64,000 nt of DNA from Hippopus hippopus (Eukaryota > Mollusca > Bivalvia > Cardiida > Cardiidae): positions 22,738,122 through 22,802,121 of the forward strand of contig OX328101.1 in assembly GCA_946811185.2 (NCBI GenBank), in the 5' to 3' direction. Positions 8,797-17,210 of this stretch are shown in pieces; positions within the stretch are counted from its first letter, which is position 1; each line of letters starts with the position of its first letter. The notes beneath the pieces were generated by a model. It had not been told where the DNA came from, made no database searches, and was given only the letters and a program-made list of their open reading frames with translations. The position numbers were made by a program, and so were the translations under genes.

Positions 8797-8832
8797 AGCC
8801 CTTTTCAGGGCTAACCATCTATACGAAAGATC
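8797..8832 (+). terminator. Histone-type stem-loop and GAAAGA element after the 68-aa gene
   Basis: AGCCCT-TTTC-AGGGCT at 8,797-8,812, flank AACCA, then CGAAAGATCT from about 8,823. The order and spacing match the SLBP stem-loop and the U7-paired downstream element of replication-dependent histone genes. Confidence 0.8.
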
Positions 8833-9069
8833 TTTCTTTCTTCAAAATTGTCAAAAGTAAAAAAAGACTTACAGTCACAACTAGAAAAAAGTCAAAAGTA
8901 AGAAGTAATTATTTTATATTTTTTATTTCAAAAAAGAACTTATGTACAATGAAAAAATCAAATCATGAACTGTAAAGACAAAAATGAATGAACTGTAAAG
9001 ATAAAAAAATGAAAAAATCAAGTCAGTCTTTTTGTTTAAATTCAATATTGTGTTGAAATCTTTTTTCAC

Positions 9070-9912
9070 TCAGTATGTTTTTCTTTTTTTCTTCGGAATG
9101 TCAGATTCACATTTGGTTTTACGTTTTCTTTTCCTATCGTTGTTTTTTAATACCACATCTGGACAGATTTTATCCTCGTGTTTTGTTGATTTGTAAAAGA
9201 AACAGTTCTTTGTTACTCGTTTTTTCTTCTTTTCGTTGTTTTGCTGTTTTTCCTCTCCGTACGAGCAACCCGCTTCTGCAGAAAAATCGTTGTTTTTTAG
9301 ATCCGAAGTTTGTTGTTTTCTTAGATTTTTTCGTAATGTCTCTAAATCATCTGCTATTTTGCAGATTTCTGAATCGTTGATATCCGTCGTGTCGCTCTGC
9401 ATGTCTACGGTCTGAGTTTCAACCGATGACGATATAGCTTGTGGTGAACTTTTTTTCCATGTATTTCCACTGCAGAATGAATTTAGTGTGCCGACGAATT
9501 TTATATCTTTGAGACCATCAACGTTGTAAAACGATGGTAAAATCTCAATGTCGTGACTGTGCGGATTCACGTAGACAAAAACAATTGTTCCTAGCTGATT
9601 TTCTTTTTCTGGACATTCTTTGGCCCAATGTCCTGCTTCGTTGCATGTGAAACAAATATTTGTTCTCTCGCCATTCGCACCATATCGTTTGTCAATCGTC
9701 GCTTGATCCAAAACTCTGTAGCTGGTAGTACGGTAAACATCTTTTTCTTCTAAATGTTGCTGGGATAAAAATGATCCCACATAGTTTCCGATATGTTTAA
9801 CATCATACTTTGATGGTATATTGCTGATCTCATAATCGTGGGTGTATGGATTAACATACAGATACACCCTCTTTCTAAGTGGTGATGTATTTTGCAGCTT
9901 TAACTCGCTCAT
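9070..9912 (-). CDS. 280-aa zinc-knuckle (CCHC) protein
   Basis: Start at ATG 9,912, with a TATA box on the minus strand at about 9,979-9,988, shared divergent region with PolB. Residues 87-100 are a canonical CCHC knuckle (C87-x2-C90-x4-H95-x4-C100), typical of single-strand nucleic acid binding. Residues 237-250 have the same spacing, but the second Cys is Tyr240, so a decayed second knuckle. A roughly 33-residue module occurs twice, at 16-48 and 111-146, with Y/F-x-YVNPxx-HD-x-EI and later K-x-I/V-G...SF. The C-terminus is strongly basic (KRKRKTK, PKKKRK), a likely nuclear signal. An AATAAA signal is on the minus strand at 8,922-8,927. A role as ssDNA-binding partner of the polymerase is inference from context. 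Confidence 0.75.
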   Translation of the reverse strand: MSELKLQNTSPLRKRVYLYVNPYTHDYEISNIPSKYDVKHIGNYVGSFLSQQHLEEKDVYRTTSYRVLDQATIDKRYGANGERTNICFTCNEAGHWAKECPEKENQLGTIVFVYVNPHSHDIEILPSFYNVDGLKDIKFVGTLNSFCSGNTWKKSSPQAISSSVETQTVDMQSDTTDINDSEICKIADDLETLRKNLRKQQTSDLKNNDFSAEAGCSYGEEKQQNNEKKKKRVTKNCFFYKSTKHEDKICPDVVLKNNDRKRKRKTKCESDIPKKKRKTY

Positions 9913-10070
9913 ATTTTTTTATCAGCTGTACTGTTTGAGATTGAGTAGGAGAATGATTAGATTTTCATAACTATCGTCTCTATTTATACACTGTTACAAC
10001 GGAGAGGCTATATAAATTGTTAGTTTTTTCTCACTTCTGCATTATTGTCTTTTCACTCAGAGCTAAAACG
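9913..10070. promoter_or_regulatory. Divergent promoter between the zinc-knuckle gene and PolB
   Basis: Only 158 bp separate the two start codons. A minus-strand TATAAATAG lies at about 9,979-9,988 and a plus-strand CTATATAAATT at about 10,008-10,018. The two TATA boxes are about 25 bp apart and fire away from each other. No TGACGTCA site is present, unlike the small-gene promoters, so this pair may belong to a different temporal class. Confidence 0.65.
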
Positions 10071-13000
10071 ATGGGTAAAAGAAAAAGAATAATAACCTAT
10101 TCAGACAGCGAAAGTGACGATGAGGTGTTTCCACCAACAAAAAAGAAAAAAACTAGACCTTTGAAAGAAGAAAGTGACGATGAGATATTTCCAGCAATAA
10201 AAAAGAAAAAAACTAAAGCGTTGAAAGAAGAAAATGACAGCGACGATGAAAGTATCAACTCTAACTTAGACATGAAAAGTCTATATGATTTAACAGAAAA
10301 GGGAAATAAGAAGTCAAGAAAATTTAAAACAGAATCACATGTGCTGATGCTGAGTTTTAAGAAATTTGAAGAATTAACACCTCAGAGACTACTTGGATTA
10401 TTTGACGATGTTACCCATGAAATCATTCGAAAGTTAAATGCTAACCCTACGGACATGATTAGAATTACCATCAATCATCCTTCGTTGGAAATAGGAATCC
10501 ATATTCCTTTTTTAGCTGCAGACCAGTTACAAGGTGAAACTATGCTGAATGAAATTGAACGAGTTTTACAATCGAATACAGATTTCGTCTTGAACGATGG
10601 ATTCATGACATTTGACATTACACATACAATACCACCAAGTGGTAGCGGAAAACAAAAATATAAATCGTCAGAATTAGATTCGAAGTTTTTTGCCCAGAAG
10701 AAGCAATCTATTATACAAATTGGTAATCATGACCAACTATGTTTTGCAAGAGCTGTTGTTGTGGGAATTTGCTACAGTGAACGTGAAAACACCGAAGTAT
10801 GGAATAGAAAATGGCGTCGTATTTGTCGTTCAAAACGCCTTTTTCAAAAGACTGAAGCTGAGAAATTGTTAAATGAAGCTGGAGTTTCACCAAACCAGTC
10901 TGTAGGAATTGATGAATACAAAAAAATTCAAACATTCTTGTATGAAAAAGGCTATGTCATTAAAGTTCACCAACAGCATTCAAAAGTGGAAAAAATATTT
11001 AAACATCCAGAAGTGAAAGCCAATAGTAAGATCATACATTTGTACTTTCATCAAAACCATTATGACTACATCAAATCTATCAAAGGTTTTCTTAGTTGTG
11101 GATATTATTGTGAGTTCTGTGATGTGGGTTACTCTAACCGAGAAAATCATGCTTGTTCAAATATCTGCAAAGGTTGTTATCGCAAAGGAAAATGTCCATC
11201 AGAATCAAAAGAATATGTTTGCAGTTATTGCAATAGACGGTTTTTTAGTGCTGAATGCTTTGAAAATCACAGAAATGTACAAGGTAAAGAAAAGAAATCC
11301 ATTTGTGTATTAGTAAAACTCTGCTCGAAATGCGGTGCACAATATCATGACAGAAAGAAAAATCATGTTTGCAATGGAAAGAAAAGATGTCATATCTGTA
11401 AGAGAATTGTTAACTTTTCTCATCAATGCTATATTCAACCTTACCAAAGTAAGTTGAACCATGACAGCGATGACGAGACGAGTTCTTCTGTAGTCAAAAA
11501 ACCACAGTTTATTTTCTTTGATTTTGAATGCAAACAAGACACAGGCGTACACATCCCGAATTATTGTATCGCACACAGAGCGTGTGATGTATGTATCGAT
11601 AAATCACTTGATTTTCATTGTTCTACATGCAGTGAATTTGAAGAGGGTCGGGAAGTTATTTTTCAAGGTGAAGAAACTTTGAGTAAATTTTGCAACTGGC
11701 TCTTTTCAAAACATCATAAAGGGGTTACGGCTATTGCCCATAATTTCAAAGGTTATGACGGTCAGTTCATTCTTGACTATATTGTCAAAGTTGGGTTAAA
11801 ACTTCCAAAATTGATCATGAATGGAAACAATATTATGAAGTTAGAACTGAATGGTGTACGTCTGATCGATTCTTTCAATTTCATGAGTTTTGGTTTGGCA
11901 AAATTTCCATCCACCTTTGGTCTTCAAGAAATGAAAAAAGGTTACTTTCCTCACTGGGCAAATACAGATGAATTTCGGAGTTACATTGGACCCTACTTGG
12001 ATATGTCTTATTACAAACCCGACTCAATGTCTGAAGAGGCTAGGTCAAAATTCATAGTTTGGTATAATGACAAAGTTCGAAATGGTGAGGAATTCAATTT
12101 TCAGAAGGAGATGGAATTGTACTGTAGGTCAGATGTTGATATCCTCAGACGAGGGTGTGCTGAATTCAGAAAGCTGTTTATCGAGCAGGGTGGTATTTGT
12201 CCATTTTTAGAGGCGATTACCATCGCAGATGCCTGTAACAAGGTGTGGCGAAACAAATATTTACCAGAAAATCAAATAGCTATCATTTCAAGTAAAGACT
12301 CATCCAGACGTCGCTTTTCTATGAAAGCGATACGATGGGTTCAAAGCGTTGCTCAGGAAAAAGGTATTATTATTCAGCATGCAAAAAATGGTGGTGAAGC
12401 TCAAATCGGGAAATATAGTGTAGATGGTTTTCACCGTCAATCAAACACTGTTTATGAATTTCTTGGGGATTTGTATCATGGTTGTCCTGTATGCTATACA
12501 GATCGAAAACAGATCAATCCTGTTAATGGAAAACCCATGTCTGAATTGTACGAACGTACTTTTGAACGTATAGCAGATATCGAAGAAATGGGATATAATG
12601 TAGTGTACATTTGGGAACACGAATTTGATGCTAAGATGAAGGATAAAGAGTACAAAAAACTCATTGAAAAGTTATATCCACATTGGGACCCTATCGATCC
12701 GAGGGATGGTTTGTCCGGGGGAAAATGTAATGCAATAAAAATTGGATATGACGTTGATGAAAAAACCAAAAAGGAAATCAAGTACATCAATATCTGTTCT
12801 CTATACCCTTATGTTTGTAAACACAAATCCTACCCTGTAGGTCAGCCAAAAATTTTGTCTGCTGAGAATATTGATATGAACAATATTCGGCAATATGAGG
12901 GATTAATCAAGTGTAAAGTTCTACCTCCAACTGATTTGTTTCACCCCGTTCTCCCAGTTCACTGTAACAACAAAATGATGTTTCCACTCTGTATGAAATG

Positions 13001-14060
13001 TGCAGAAGAAAGCTCAAACATTTGTAGACATGGTAAAGAAGAAAGGGCTTTGGTCGGAACTTGGGTTACTTTTGAATTATTCAAGGCTCTTGACTGCGGT
13101 TATCGATTATTGCAAGTGTATGAAATTTGGCATTTCAATTCTGTGTCAGATCAGTTCTTTAAACAATATGTGGACAATTTCTTGAAAATTAAGCAAGAAG
13201 CCAGTGGTTATCCAGATTGGTGTCAATCAGACTCAGAAAAAGGTCAGTTCGTTTGTGAATATGAGAAGTCGGAAGGTGTTCGTCTTGATCCAAGTTGTAT
13301 TCAAAGAAATCCTGGGAGAAGATCATTTGCTAAGATTATGTTGAACTGTCTTTGGGGAAAATTAGCTCAGCGTGAAAAAATGACCCAGACGGAATACATC
13401 AGTGATCCGTCTAAATATTTTGAATTAGTCACCAATCCCAAGTTCATTGTAAAGCATGTAGAAATCTTTGACGAGAACTGTTCATTCATCTTGGTTAACT
13501 ATGAATCAAAGTTGGAACATATTGACACCCACGCTACAGCCAATGTGGTAGTAGGTTCTTACGTAACAGCTTATGCAAGGTTGGAATTGTACAGCGTTCT
13601 TGAAAAGTTAAAAGATAGAGTTCTATATTTCGATACAGATAGTTGTATGTACATTCACGACCCTGAATTATGGAATCCTCCTATTATTAACAGCCGGTTA
13701 GGAAAATGGACTGATGAAGAGCCTGCTTGTAAAATTACTCAATTCAGAGGACTTGGACCTAAGAATTATGCTTACAAAATGAAAACAAAAGATGGAAAAG
13801 AGATAAGCAAATGTAAAGTAAAGGGGATTACTCTGGATTACAATACAAAACAGGTGCTAAATTTCGATACATATTCGAAATGTGCTTTGGATCGCACAAT
13901 AGAAATCAAAATTCAGTATGATTGTAGAATTAAAAGACACAGAGATAGAACGGTTACCAGTGAACCACAAACAAAAACGTTTCGTTCTGTATACACCAAG
14001 AGAGTTATTGTAAATGGTACTGATACTGTACCCTATGGTTATAAAAGTTTGAGAAAATAA
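10071..14060 (+). CDS. polB: Protein-primed-type family B DNA polymerase of Polinton type
   Basis: A 1,329-aa frame from ATG 10,071; the longer frame from 10,017 starts at TTG on the TATA box. N-terminus: two copies of an acidic/basic repeat (DDEVFP/DDEIFP plus KKKKT) and an NLS-like run. Residues about 343-455 are a dense Cys/His cluster. Exonuclease motifs: DFE at 484-486, HNFKGYD with N558 and D563, and YCRSDVD at 684-690. Polymerase motifs: A NICSLYP at 907-913, B KIMLNCLWG at 1,088-1,096, C YFDTDS with D1188 and D1190. Motif A normally starts with the metal-binding Asp; here it is Asn (codon AAT), so activity is doubtful. Known role in the family: replication of the element from protein-primed ends in the nucleus. 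No poly(A) signal separates it from the next gene. Confidence 0.93.
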   Translation: MGKRKRIITYSDSESDDEVFPPTKKKKTRPLKEESDDEIFPAIKKKKTKALKEENDSDDESINSNLDMKSLYDLTEKGNKKSRKFKTESHVLMLSFKKFEELTPQRLLGLFDDVTHEIIRKLNANPTDMIRITINHPSLEIGIHIPFLAADQLQGETMLNEIERVLQSNTDFVLNDGFMTFDITHTIPPSGSGKQKYKSSELDSKFFAQKKQSIIQIGNHDQLCFARAVVVGICYSERENTEVWNRKWRRICRSKRLFQKTEAEKLLNEAGVSPNQSVGIDEYKKIQTFLYEKGYVIKVHQQHSKVEKIFKHPEVKANSKIIHLYFHQNHYDYIKSIKGFLSCGYYCEFCDVGYSNRENHACSNICKGCYRKGKCPSESKEYVCSYCNRRFFSAECFENHRNVQGKEKKSICVLVKLCSKCGAQYHDRKKNHVCNGKKRCHICKRIVNFSHQCYIQPYQSKLNHDSDDETSSSVVKKPQFIFFDFECKQDTGVHIPNYCIAHRACDVCIDKSLDFHCSTCSEFEEGREVIFQGEETLSKFCNWLFSKHHKGVTAIAHNFKGYDGQFILDYIVKVGLKLPKLIMNGNNIMKLELNGVRLIDSFNFMSFGLAKFPSTFGLQEMKKGYFPHWANTDEFRSYIGPYLDMSYYKPDSMSEEARSKFIVWYNDKVRNGEEFNFQKEMELYCRSDVDILRRGCAEFRKLFIEQGGICPFLEAITIADACNKVWRNKYLPENQIAIISSKDSSRRRFSMKAIRWVQSVAQEKGIIIQHAKNGGEAQIGKYSVDGFHRQSNTVYEFLGDLYHGCPVCYTDRKQINPVNGKPMSELYERTFERIADIEEMGYNVVYIWEHEFDAKMKDKEYKKLIEKLYPHWDPIDPRDGLSGGKCNAIKIGYDVDEKTKKEIKYINICSLYPYVCKHKSYPVGQPKILSAENIDMNNIRQYEGLIKCKVLPPTDLFHPVLPVHCNNKMMFPLCMKCAEESSNICRHGKEERALVGTWVTFELFKALDCGYRLLQVYEIWHFNSVSDQFFKQYVDNFLKIKQEASGYPDWCQSDSEKGQFVCEYEKSEGVRLDPSCIQRNPGRRSFAKIMLNCLWGKLAQREKMTQTEYISDPSKYFELVTNPKFIVKHVEIFDENCSFILVNYESKLEHIDTHATANVVVGSYVTAYARLELYSVLEKLKDRVLYFDTDSCMYIHDPELWNPPIINSRLGKWTDEEPACKITQFRGLGPKNYAYKMKTKDGKEISKCKVKGITLDYNTKQVLNFDTYSKCALDRTIEIKIQYDCRIKRHRDRTVTSEPQTKTFRSVYTKRVIVNGTDTVPYGYKSLRK

Positions 14061-14142
14061 TTTCATATCACATTGTTGTGTACCAATCAGTCAAAGTAAG
14101 TCGGGGAAAAAATATTAGCCGTTGGTCAAAAAAATAACAATC

Positions 14143-14799
14143 ATGTTACCGTTACCAATAGAACTACGTGAAAAAATTTATGGAGAATTTGTTCAGCAGC
14201 ATACGCTTGATAAACGAACACAGCTTAATATTAAATTTTTCAGTGTGAAAATTTGGATCAAAAAAATGTTTAAATGGGGTGCAAAAGGAGAAAAGTCATA
14301 CAAAGTGTATGGCATATTCAACTTTATAGCGATGATGGTGGACGATTCGGGTTTTGATCTCGATCTCAAGACTCATTTAGCAGATAGCTGCTTGAAAGAT
14401 AATGTTATTAGTAAACTGTTTCGATCCACAAGTCGATGGACATTTTTTATCATAGGAAGAACAGAAGAAAGTTTTCTTAACGTTGTGAAAATGAAATCAG
14501 TTCTATTTGACTTTTACTTACGGTACAAAAAAGGATCTGTTCATGATTCCTACGGAGAAACAATGGAAACCATGTCAGGGTATATTCTATTTGATAGAGA
14601 TGTTACAGAAGAAGTAGTGAATTCAGCTCTTTCAACAAAAGACGCTTATAGACATGTTGCTCCATTCATAGGACTACGAAATTTCGACGATATGGACAGT
14701 GAGTATACAATGTTTTTGGGGTATGACCAATTGCATAAAGACATTACGGAATATGAAAACAAATGTGAAACTCGTGGTATTTGCGAATTTGCATTGTAA
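14143..14799 (+). CDS. 218-aa protein of unknown function downstream of PolB
   Basis: Starts at the first ATG, 14,143, 82 nt after the PolB stop with no visible TATA or poly(A) signal between, so it may share a transcript with PolB or use a promoter inside it. The N-terminus LPLPIELREKIYGEF has the pattern of a short F-box-like helix. Residues about 105-190 (SRWTFFI..., then SGYILF, HVAPFIG and EYTMFLGY) loosely follow the spacing of a CRESS/parvovirus Rep fold but lack the HUH pair, so this is only a weak suggestion. A small duplicated piece of its 3' end occurs, inverted, at 7,500-7,556. The 3' UTR has AATAAA at 15,113-15,133. Confidence 0.7.
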   Translation: MLPLPIELREKIYGEFVQQHTLDKRTQLNIKFFSVKIWIKKMFKWGAKGEKSYKVYGIFNFIAMMVDDSGFDLDLKTHLADSCLKDNVISKLFRSTSRWTFFIIGRTEESFLNVVKMKSVLFDFYLRYKKGSVHDSYGETMETMSGYILFDRDVTEEVVNSALSTKDAYRHVAPFIGLRNFDDMDSEYTMFLGYDQLHKDITEYENKCETRGICEFAL

Positions 14800-15140
14800 A
14801 AAATTTGTTATATACTGTTTTTTGCGAATAATTCATTGTGAAAAAATAATTCAGTGTGATTTTTTTCATTGTGATTAATTCATTGTAAATAATTCATTGC
14901 CAAAAAATATTTCAGTGTGATTTTTTCATTGTGATTAATTCATTGTAAATAATTCATTGTTAAGAAATTTTTTCAGTGTGATTTTTTTTCATTGTTAAGA
15001 AAATGTTTTTTATGCTGTATTGTAAAAATGTTTCCTTGTGATTTTTTCATTGTCAAGAAATTTTTTTATGATGCATTGCAAAAAATGTTTCATTGTTTAG
15101 TTCTGTTCGGTAAATAAAAGTTCAATAAATAAAAGTTAAA
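14800..15140 (+). promoter_or_regulatory. AT-rich 3' UTR with short repeats and AATAAA signals
   Basis: Built from short repeats of the type TTCATTGT(GATT)AATTCATTG. It ends in overlapping AATAAA signals at 15,113-15,118, 15,124-15,129 and 15,128-15,133. An inverted, shorter version serves the 220-aa gene at 7,318-7,540. These poly(A) signals contrast with the stem-loop ends of the small genes. Confidence 0.65.
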
Positions 15141-15254
15141 AAAACAATAGAGCTCTTCATTCTGTTTTTTCCCCAAAGACTTGTTCTGTCTACATTTTTT
15201 CCATACAGCGTCTCATAACTTTTTTTTGCTATATTAGCATGAAACGTAGCATGG

Positions 15255-15413
15255 AAAAAATGTATGTGGTTTCTGCCAGGTCCGAGCTCTTTAAAAATTT
15301 CAATCCTCCTTAAACGTATAAAACTCGGCGTTATTTTCATACAATCACCATTTCTTGATTCTCAGCTAACGATCACTTCGAAAGCAGTGTCAATATTCGG
15401 AAGCAATATCAAT
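15255..15413 (+). promoter_or_regulatory. Class II promoter of the 88-aa gene
   Basis: GGTCCGAGCTCTTTAAAAAT at 15,280-15,299, TATAAA at 15,317-15,322, then the shared leader ending CAATATCAATATGG. Confidence 0.65.
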
Positions 15414-15680
15414 ATGGAGGAGGTAAATCATCAACTACGTGAGGCTCTCCAAGAGTATCTAAATGCCGGGCAGCAGTTATTGCAACTAACCACTCATCTC
15501 GTAGGAGAGGAGGAACAAAACCAACTACAACGTATAACACAGCCATACAAAGATCTCGGCGAAAGATTAGTTCAACTATTATTAAAGACAACACCGGATA
15601 TCATTTTGGTTGATATCGAATTTGGGAGGAAGATTACAGCATGCCCTATTTGCCAAGCAAATTTCGGGTGTTGCCATTAG
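15414..15680 (+). CDS. 88-aa helical protein with CPIC...CCH C-terminus
   Basis: Unrecognised family. The ATG at 15,414 follows a TATA box (15,317-15,322) and a leader shared almost word for word with the 76- and 220-aa genes. Residues 1-60 are predicted helical and rich in Leu and Gln. Cys77, Cys80, Cys86, Cys87 and His88 form a compact candidate metal-binding tail. The stop is followed after 33 nt by a perfect stem-loop (15,714-15,729) with an ACCCA flank, as in canonical histone mRNAs, then GAAAG at 15,743. It is the fuller member of the inverted pair with 6,813-7,043. Confidence 0.7.
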   Translation: MEEVNHQLREALQEYLNAGQQLLQLTTHLVGEEEQNQLQRITQPYKDLGERLVQLLLKTTPDIILVDIEFGRKITACPICQANFGCCH

Positions 15681-15713
15681 AAGTGGAAAAAACACAGCCT
15701 CCAAAAACAAAAC

Positions 15714-15755
15714 AGCCCTTTTCAGGGCTACCCATCTACCACGAAAGTTCTATCT
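15714..15755 (+). terminator. Histone-type stem-loop after the 88-aa gene
   Basis: AGCCCT-TTTC-AGGGCT at 15,714-15,729 followed directly by ACCCA, the canonical histone flank, and GAAAG at 15,743-15,747. Confidence 0.8.
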
Positions 15756-15889
15756 TTTTTTCAAATTGTCAAAACTCAAAAGATTTACAATCAAAAAAAG
15801 TCATAGAATAGTCAAACTCTAGTTTTTCTATCCCCGAACAAGAAAAAATCAACAAAACCACGGGTTGGTCGACAATAAAACATTTAGTA

Positions 15890-16062
15890 TTAGAAATAAA
15901 ACGGTGATTCTGATTGGATAACATTAATTTTGGAGCCAAAACAGCATGAAACGCCGACGCGGGAAAAACATAGGAGAAAATGACGTCATGGGTCAACTAG
16001 TTCAATCCGTCTGAAAAGCTATAAATCTCAGCGATTTATTTTCCATATATTTTATTTTCACA
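15890..16062 (+). promoter_or_regulatory. Class I promoter of the 104-aa gene
   Basis: ATTGG near 15,915, GCCGACGCGGGAAAAACAT, TGACGTCA at 15,981-15,988 and GCTATAAAT at 16,018-16,026. It is nearly identical to the modules at 17,345-17,522 and 8,425-8,558. Confidence 0.75.
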
Positions 16063-16377
16063 ATGGCTACGATAGCACCACTTCTTGGTACTTGGATGGA
16101 TGCTGAGCGAAAGTTAATAAGAGCAAGGAGGCAAATCGTCTTACTTAAACAACGCTTAGCTGGAGTGAGAAGACGATACGAGAGGGCTGAGCTTGCTAAT
16201 AACAGGGTGTTCTGTTATAACCTTCGGATGAAGGAACTCATTATTGAGGGCATGCTTGAGATGTATTTTCAGTATGTTATTTCAAAAACTGAGCAGGTGA
16301 CCCGTCTTTTCCGCGCGCAAATCGCAGCAGAAAGGAGTGAGTCAGACAGCGAATCGACTGATGCTGATACTGAATAA
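16063..16377 (+). CDS. 104-aa coiled-coil protein with acidic tail
   Basis: Unrecognised. The ATG at 16,063 follows a complete class I promoter. Residues about 13-95 are helical and strongly basic at first (ERKLIRARRQIVLLKQRLAGVRRRYERAEL). The last 15 residues are acidic and Ser-rich (SESDSESTDADTE), a likely casein-kinase-type acidic tail. A perfect stem-loop starts 34 nt after the stop, followed 12 nt later by CGAAAGATCT. The gene is present only in the right arm; the left arm keeps just a truncated promoter module at about 6,525-6,650. Basic coil plus acidic tail suggests a nucleic-acid or chromatin partner, without proof. Confidence 0.7.
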   Translation: MATIAPLLGTWMDAERKLIRARRQIVLLKQRLAGVRRRYERAELANNRVFCYNLRMKELIIEGMLEMYFQYVISKTEQVTRLFRAQIAAERSESDSESTDADTE

Positions 16378-16410
16378 ACATTTTCAAAAAATCAGCTCTT
16401 CTCAAAAAAC

Positions 16411-16450
16411 AGCCCTTTTCAGGGCTAACCATCTACCACGAAAGATCTAT
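16411..16450 (+). terminator. Histone-type stem-loop and GAAAGA element after the 104-aa gene
   Basis: AGCCCT-TTTC-AGGGCT at 16,411-16,426, AACCA flank, CGAAAGATCT at 16,439-16,448; 33 nt from the stop codon to the stem. Confidence 0.8.
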
Positions 16451-16549
16451 CTTTCTTCAAATTGTCATTTCTTCAAATTGTCAAACTTCTTTCTTTTTAG
16501 AAGAGTTACACTCCAAAAAGAGTTACACTCCAGAGACTTACGCTGAAAA

Positions 16550-16900
16550 GAGCAAAAAACTCAGAAAAAAGACTAAGTCCAACTCAATGGTCAGACAATT
16601 AGAAAGAAAAAAATCATCCATAGATGTAGAAAAAACTAAGCCCACCTCAGTGCTCAGACATTTAGAAAGAAAAAAATCATACATAGGTGAAGAAAAAACT
16701 AAGTCCAACTCAATGCTTAGACATTTAGAAAGAGAATTCATTCATAGATGCAGAAAAAGACTAAGCCCAACTCAGTGATATAGGGATAAATTCCTTTTAG
16801 AAAAGAGAAATCATACATAGAAATGCAGAAAAAAGTCTAAGTTCAACTCAGCGATATAGGGACAAATTCCATTTAGAGAGAAAAATCATTCATAGGATGA
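16550..16900. repeat. 62-bp tandem array, internal copy
   Basis: About five units of the arm repeat, directly downstream of the 104-aa gene's stem-loop and upstream of the 46-aa gene. This array has no counterpart in the left arm. It fits the idea that the 104- and 46-aa genes were once part of a longer inverted arm. Confidence 0.85.
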
Positions 16901-17003
16901 AAAAACTAAAAAGTGATCCATTACACATATAAAACACCAAACTCTTGATTATTTTTTCTCATTCACCATTAACTTTTCGTAAAACCTGAACCAGTATCCC
17001 ACA

Positions 17004-17144
17004 ATGTTTGGATTAACATTTTTACTCTTATTGCTCTTCTGGTTAGAAGAAAGAGAACGTTTCAGATATATCAGACATGAAAATGAGCATCTGATGCAAA
17101 TGTTAGATAAAATGGAATCAATCAAAAGAAAGAGAGGAGGATAA
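17004..17144 (+). CDS. 46-aa single-span membrane-type microprotein
   Basis: ATG TTT GGA opens a 47-codon frame. The N-terminus MFGLTFLLLLLFW is a hydrophobic segment long enough to be a signal anchor. It is followed by a charged helical part (EERERFRYIRHENEH...) and a basic end (IKRKRGG). A TATA box (CATATAAAAC, about 16,926-16,935) lies 70 bp upstream and a weak stem-loop (17,172-17,187, one mismatch) plus AATAAA at 17,197-17,202 lie downstream. It has its own promoter and 3' signals like its neighbours, so it is probably a real gene despite its size. Right arm only. Function unknown. Confidence 0.55.
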   Translation: MFGLTFLLLLLFWLEERERFRYIRHENEHLMQMLDKMESIKRKRGG

Positions 17145-17171
17145 AAAAAGTGCATTCTGTACAAAAAAACC

Positions 17172-17210
17172 AACCCTTTTCAGGGCTAGCTATCTTAAAT
17201 AAACATCTTT
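17172..17210 (+). terminator. Weak stem-loop after the 46-aa gene
   Basis: AACCCT-TTTC-AGGGCT at 17,172-17,187 has one unpaired position, and the GAAAGA element is absent. AATAAA at 17,197-17,202 could provide a poly(A) alternative. Confidence 0.5.

Larger units (their letters stand above)
14749..15790. repeat. Inner inverted repeat, right arm
   Basis: Partner of 6,720-7,556. It runs from the last codons of the 218-aa gene through the repeat-rich 3' UTR, the class II promoter, the 88-aa gene and its stem-loop. The right side is longer because its 3' UTR repeats are more numerous. Confidence 0.8.

Noticed and set aside
8797..8812. Ordinary bacterial-type terminator hairpins
   Set aside because: Eukaryotic context, constant UUUC loop, ACCA flank and downstream GAAAGA fit histone-type ends; no U-tract follows the stems.
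10017..10070. Longer start for the polymerase frame
   Set aside because: It begins at TTG on the TATA box itself; the first ATG at 10,071 lies properly downstream.
14143..14799. Calling the 218-aa protein a Rep endonuclease
   Set aside because: The HUH pair and catalytic Tyr context are absent; only loose spacing is similar.
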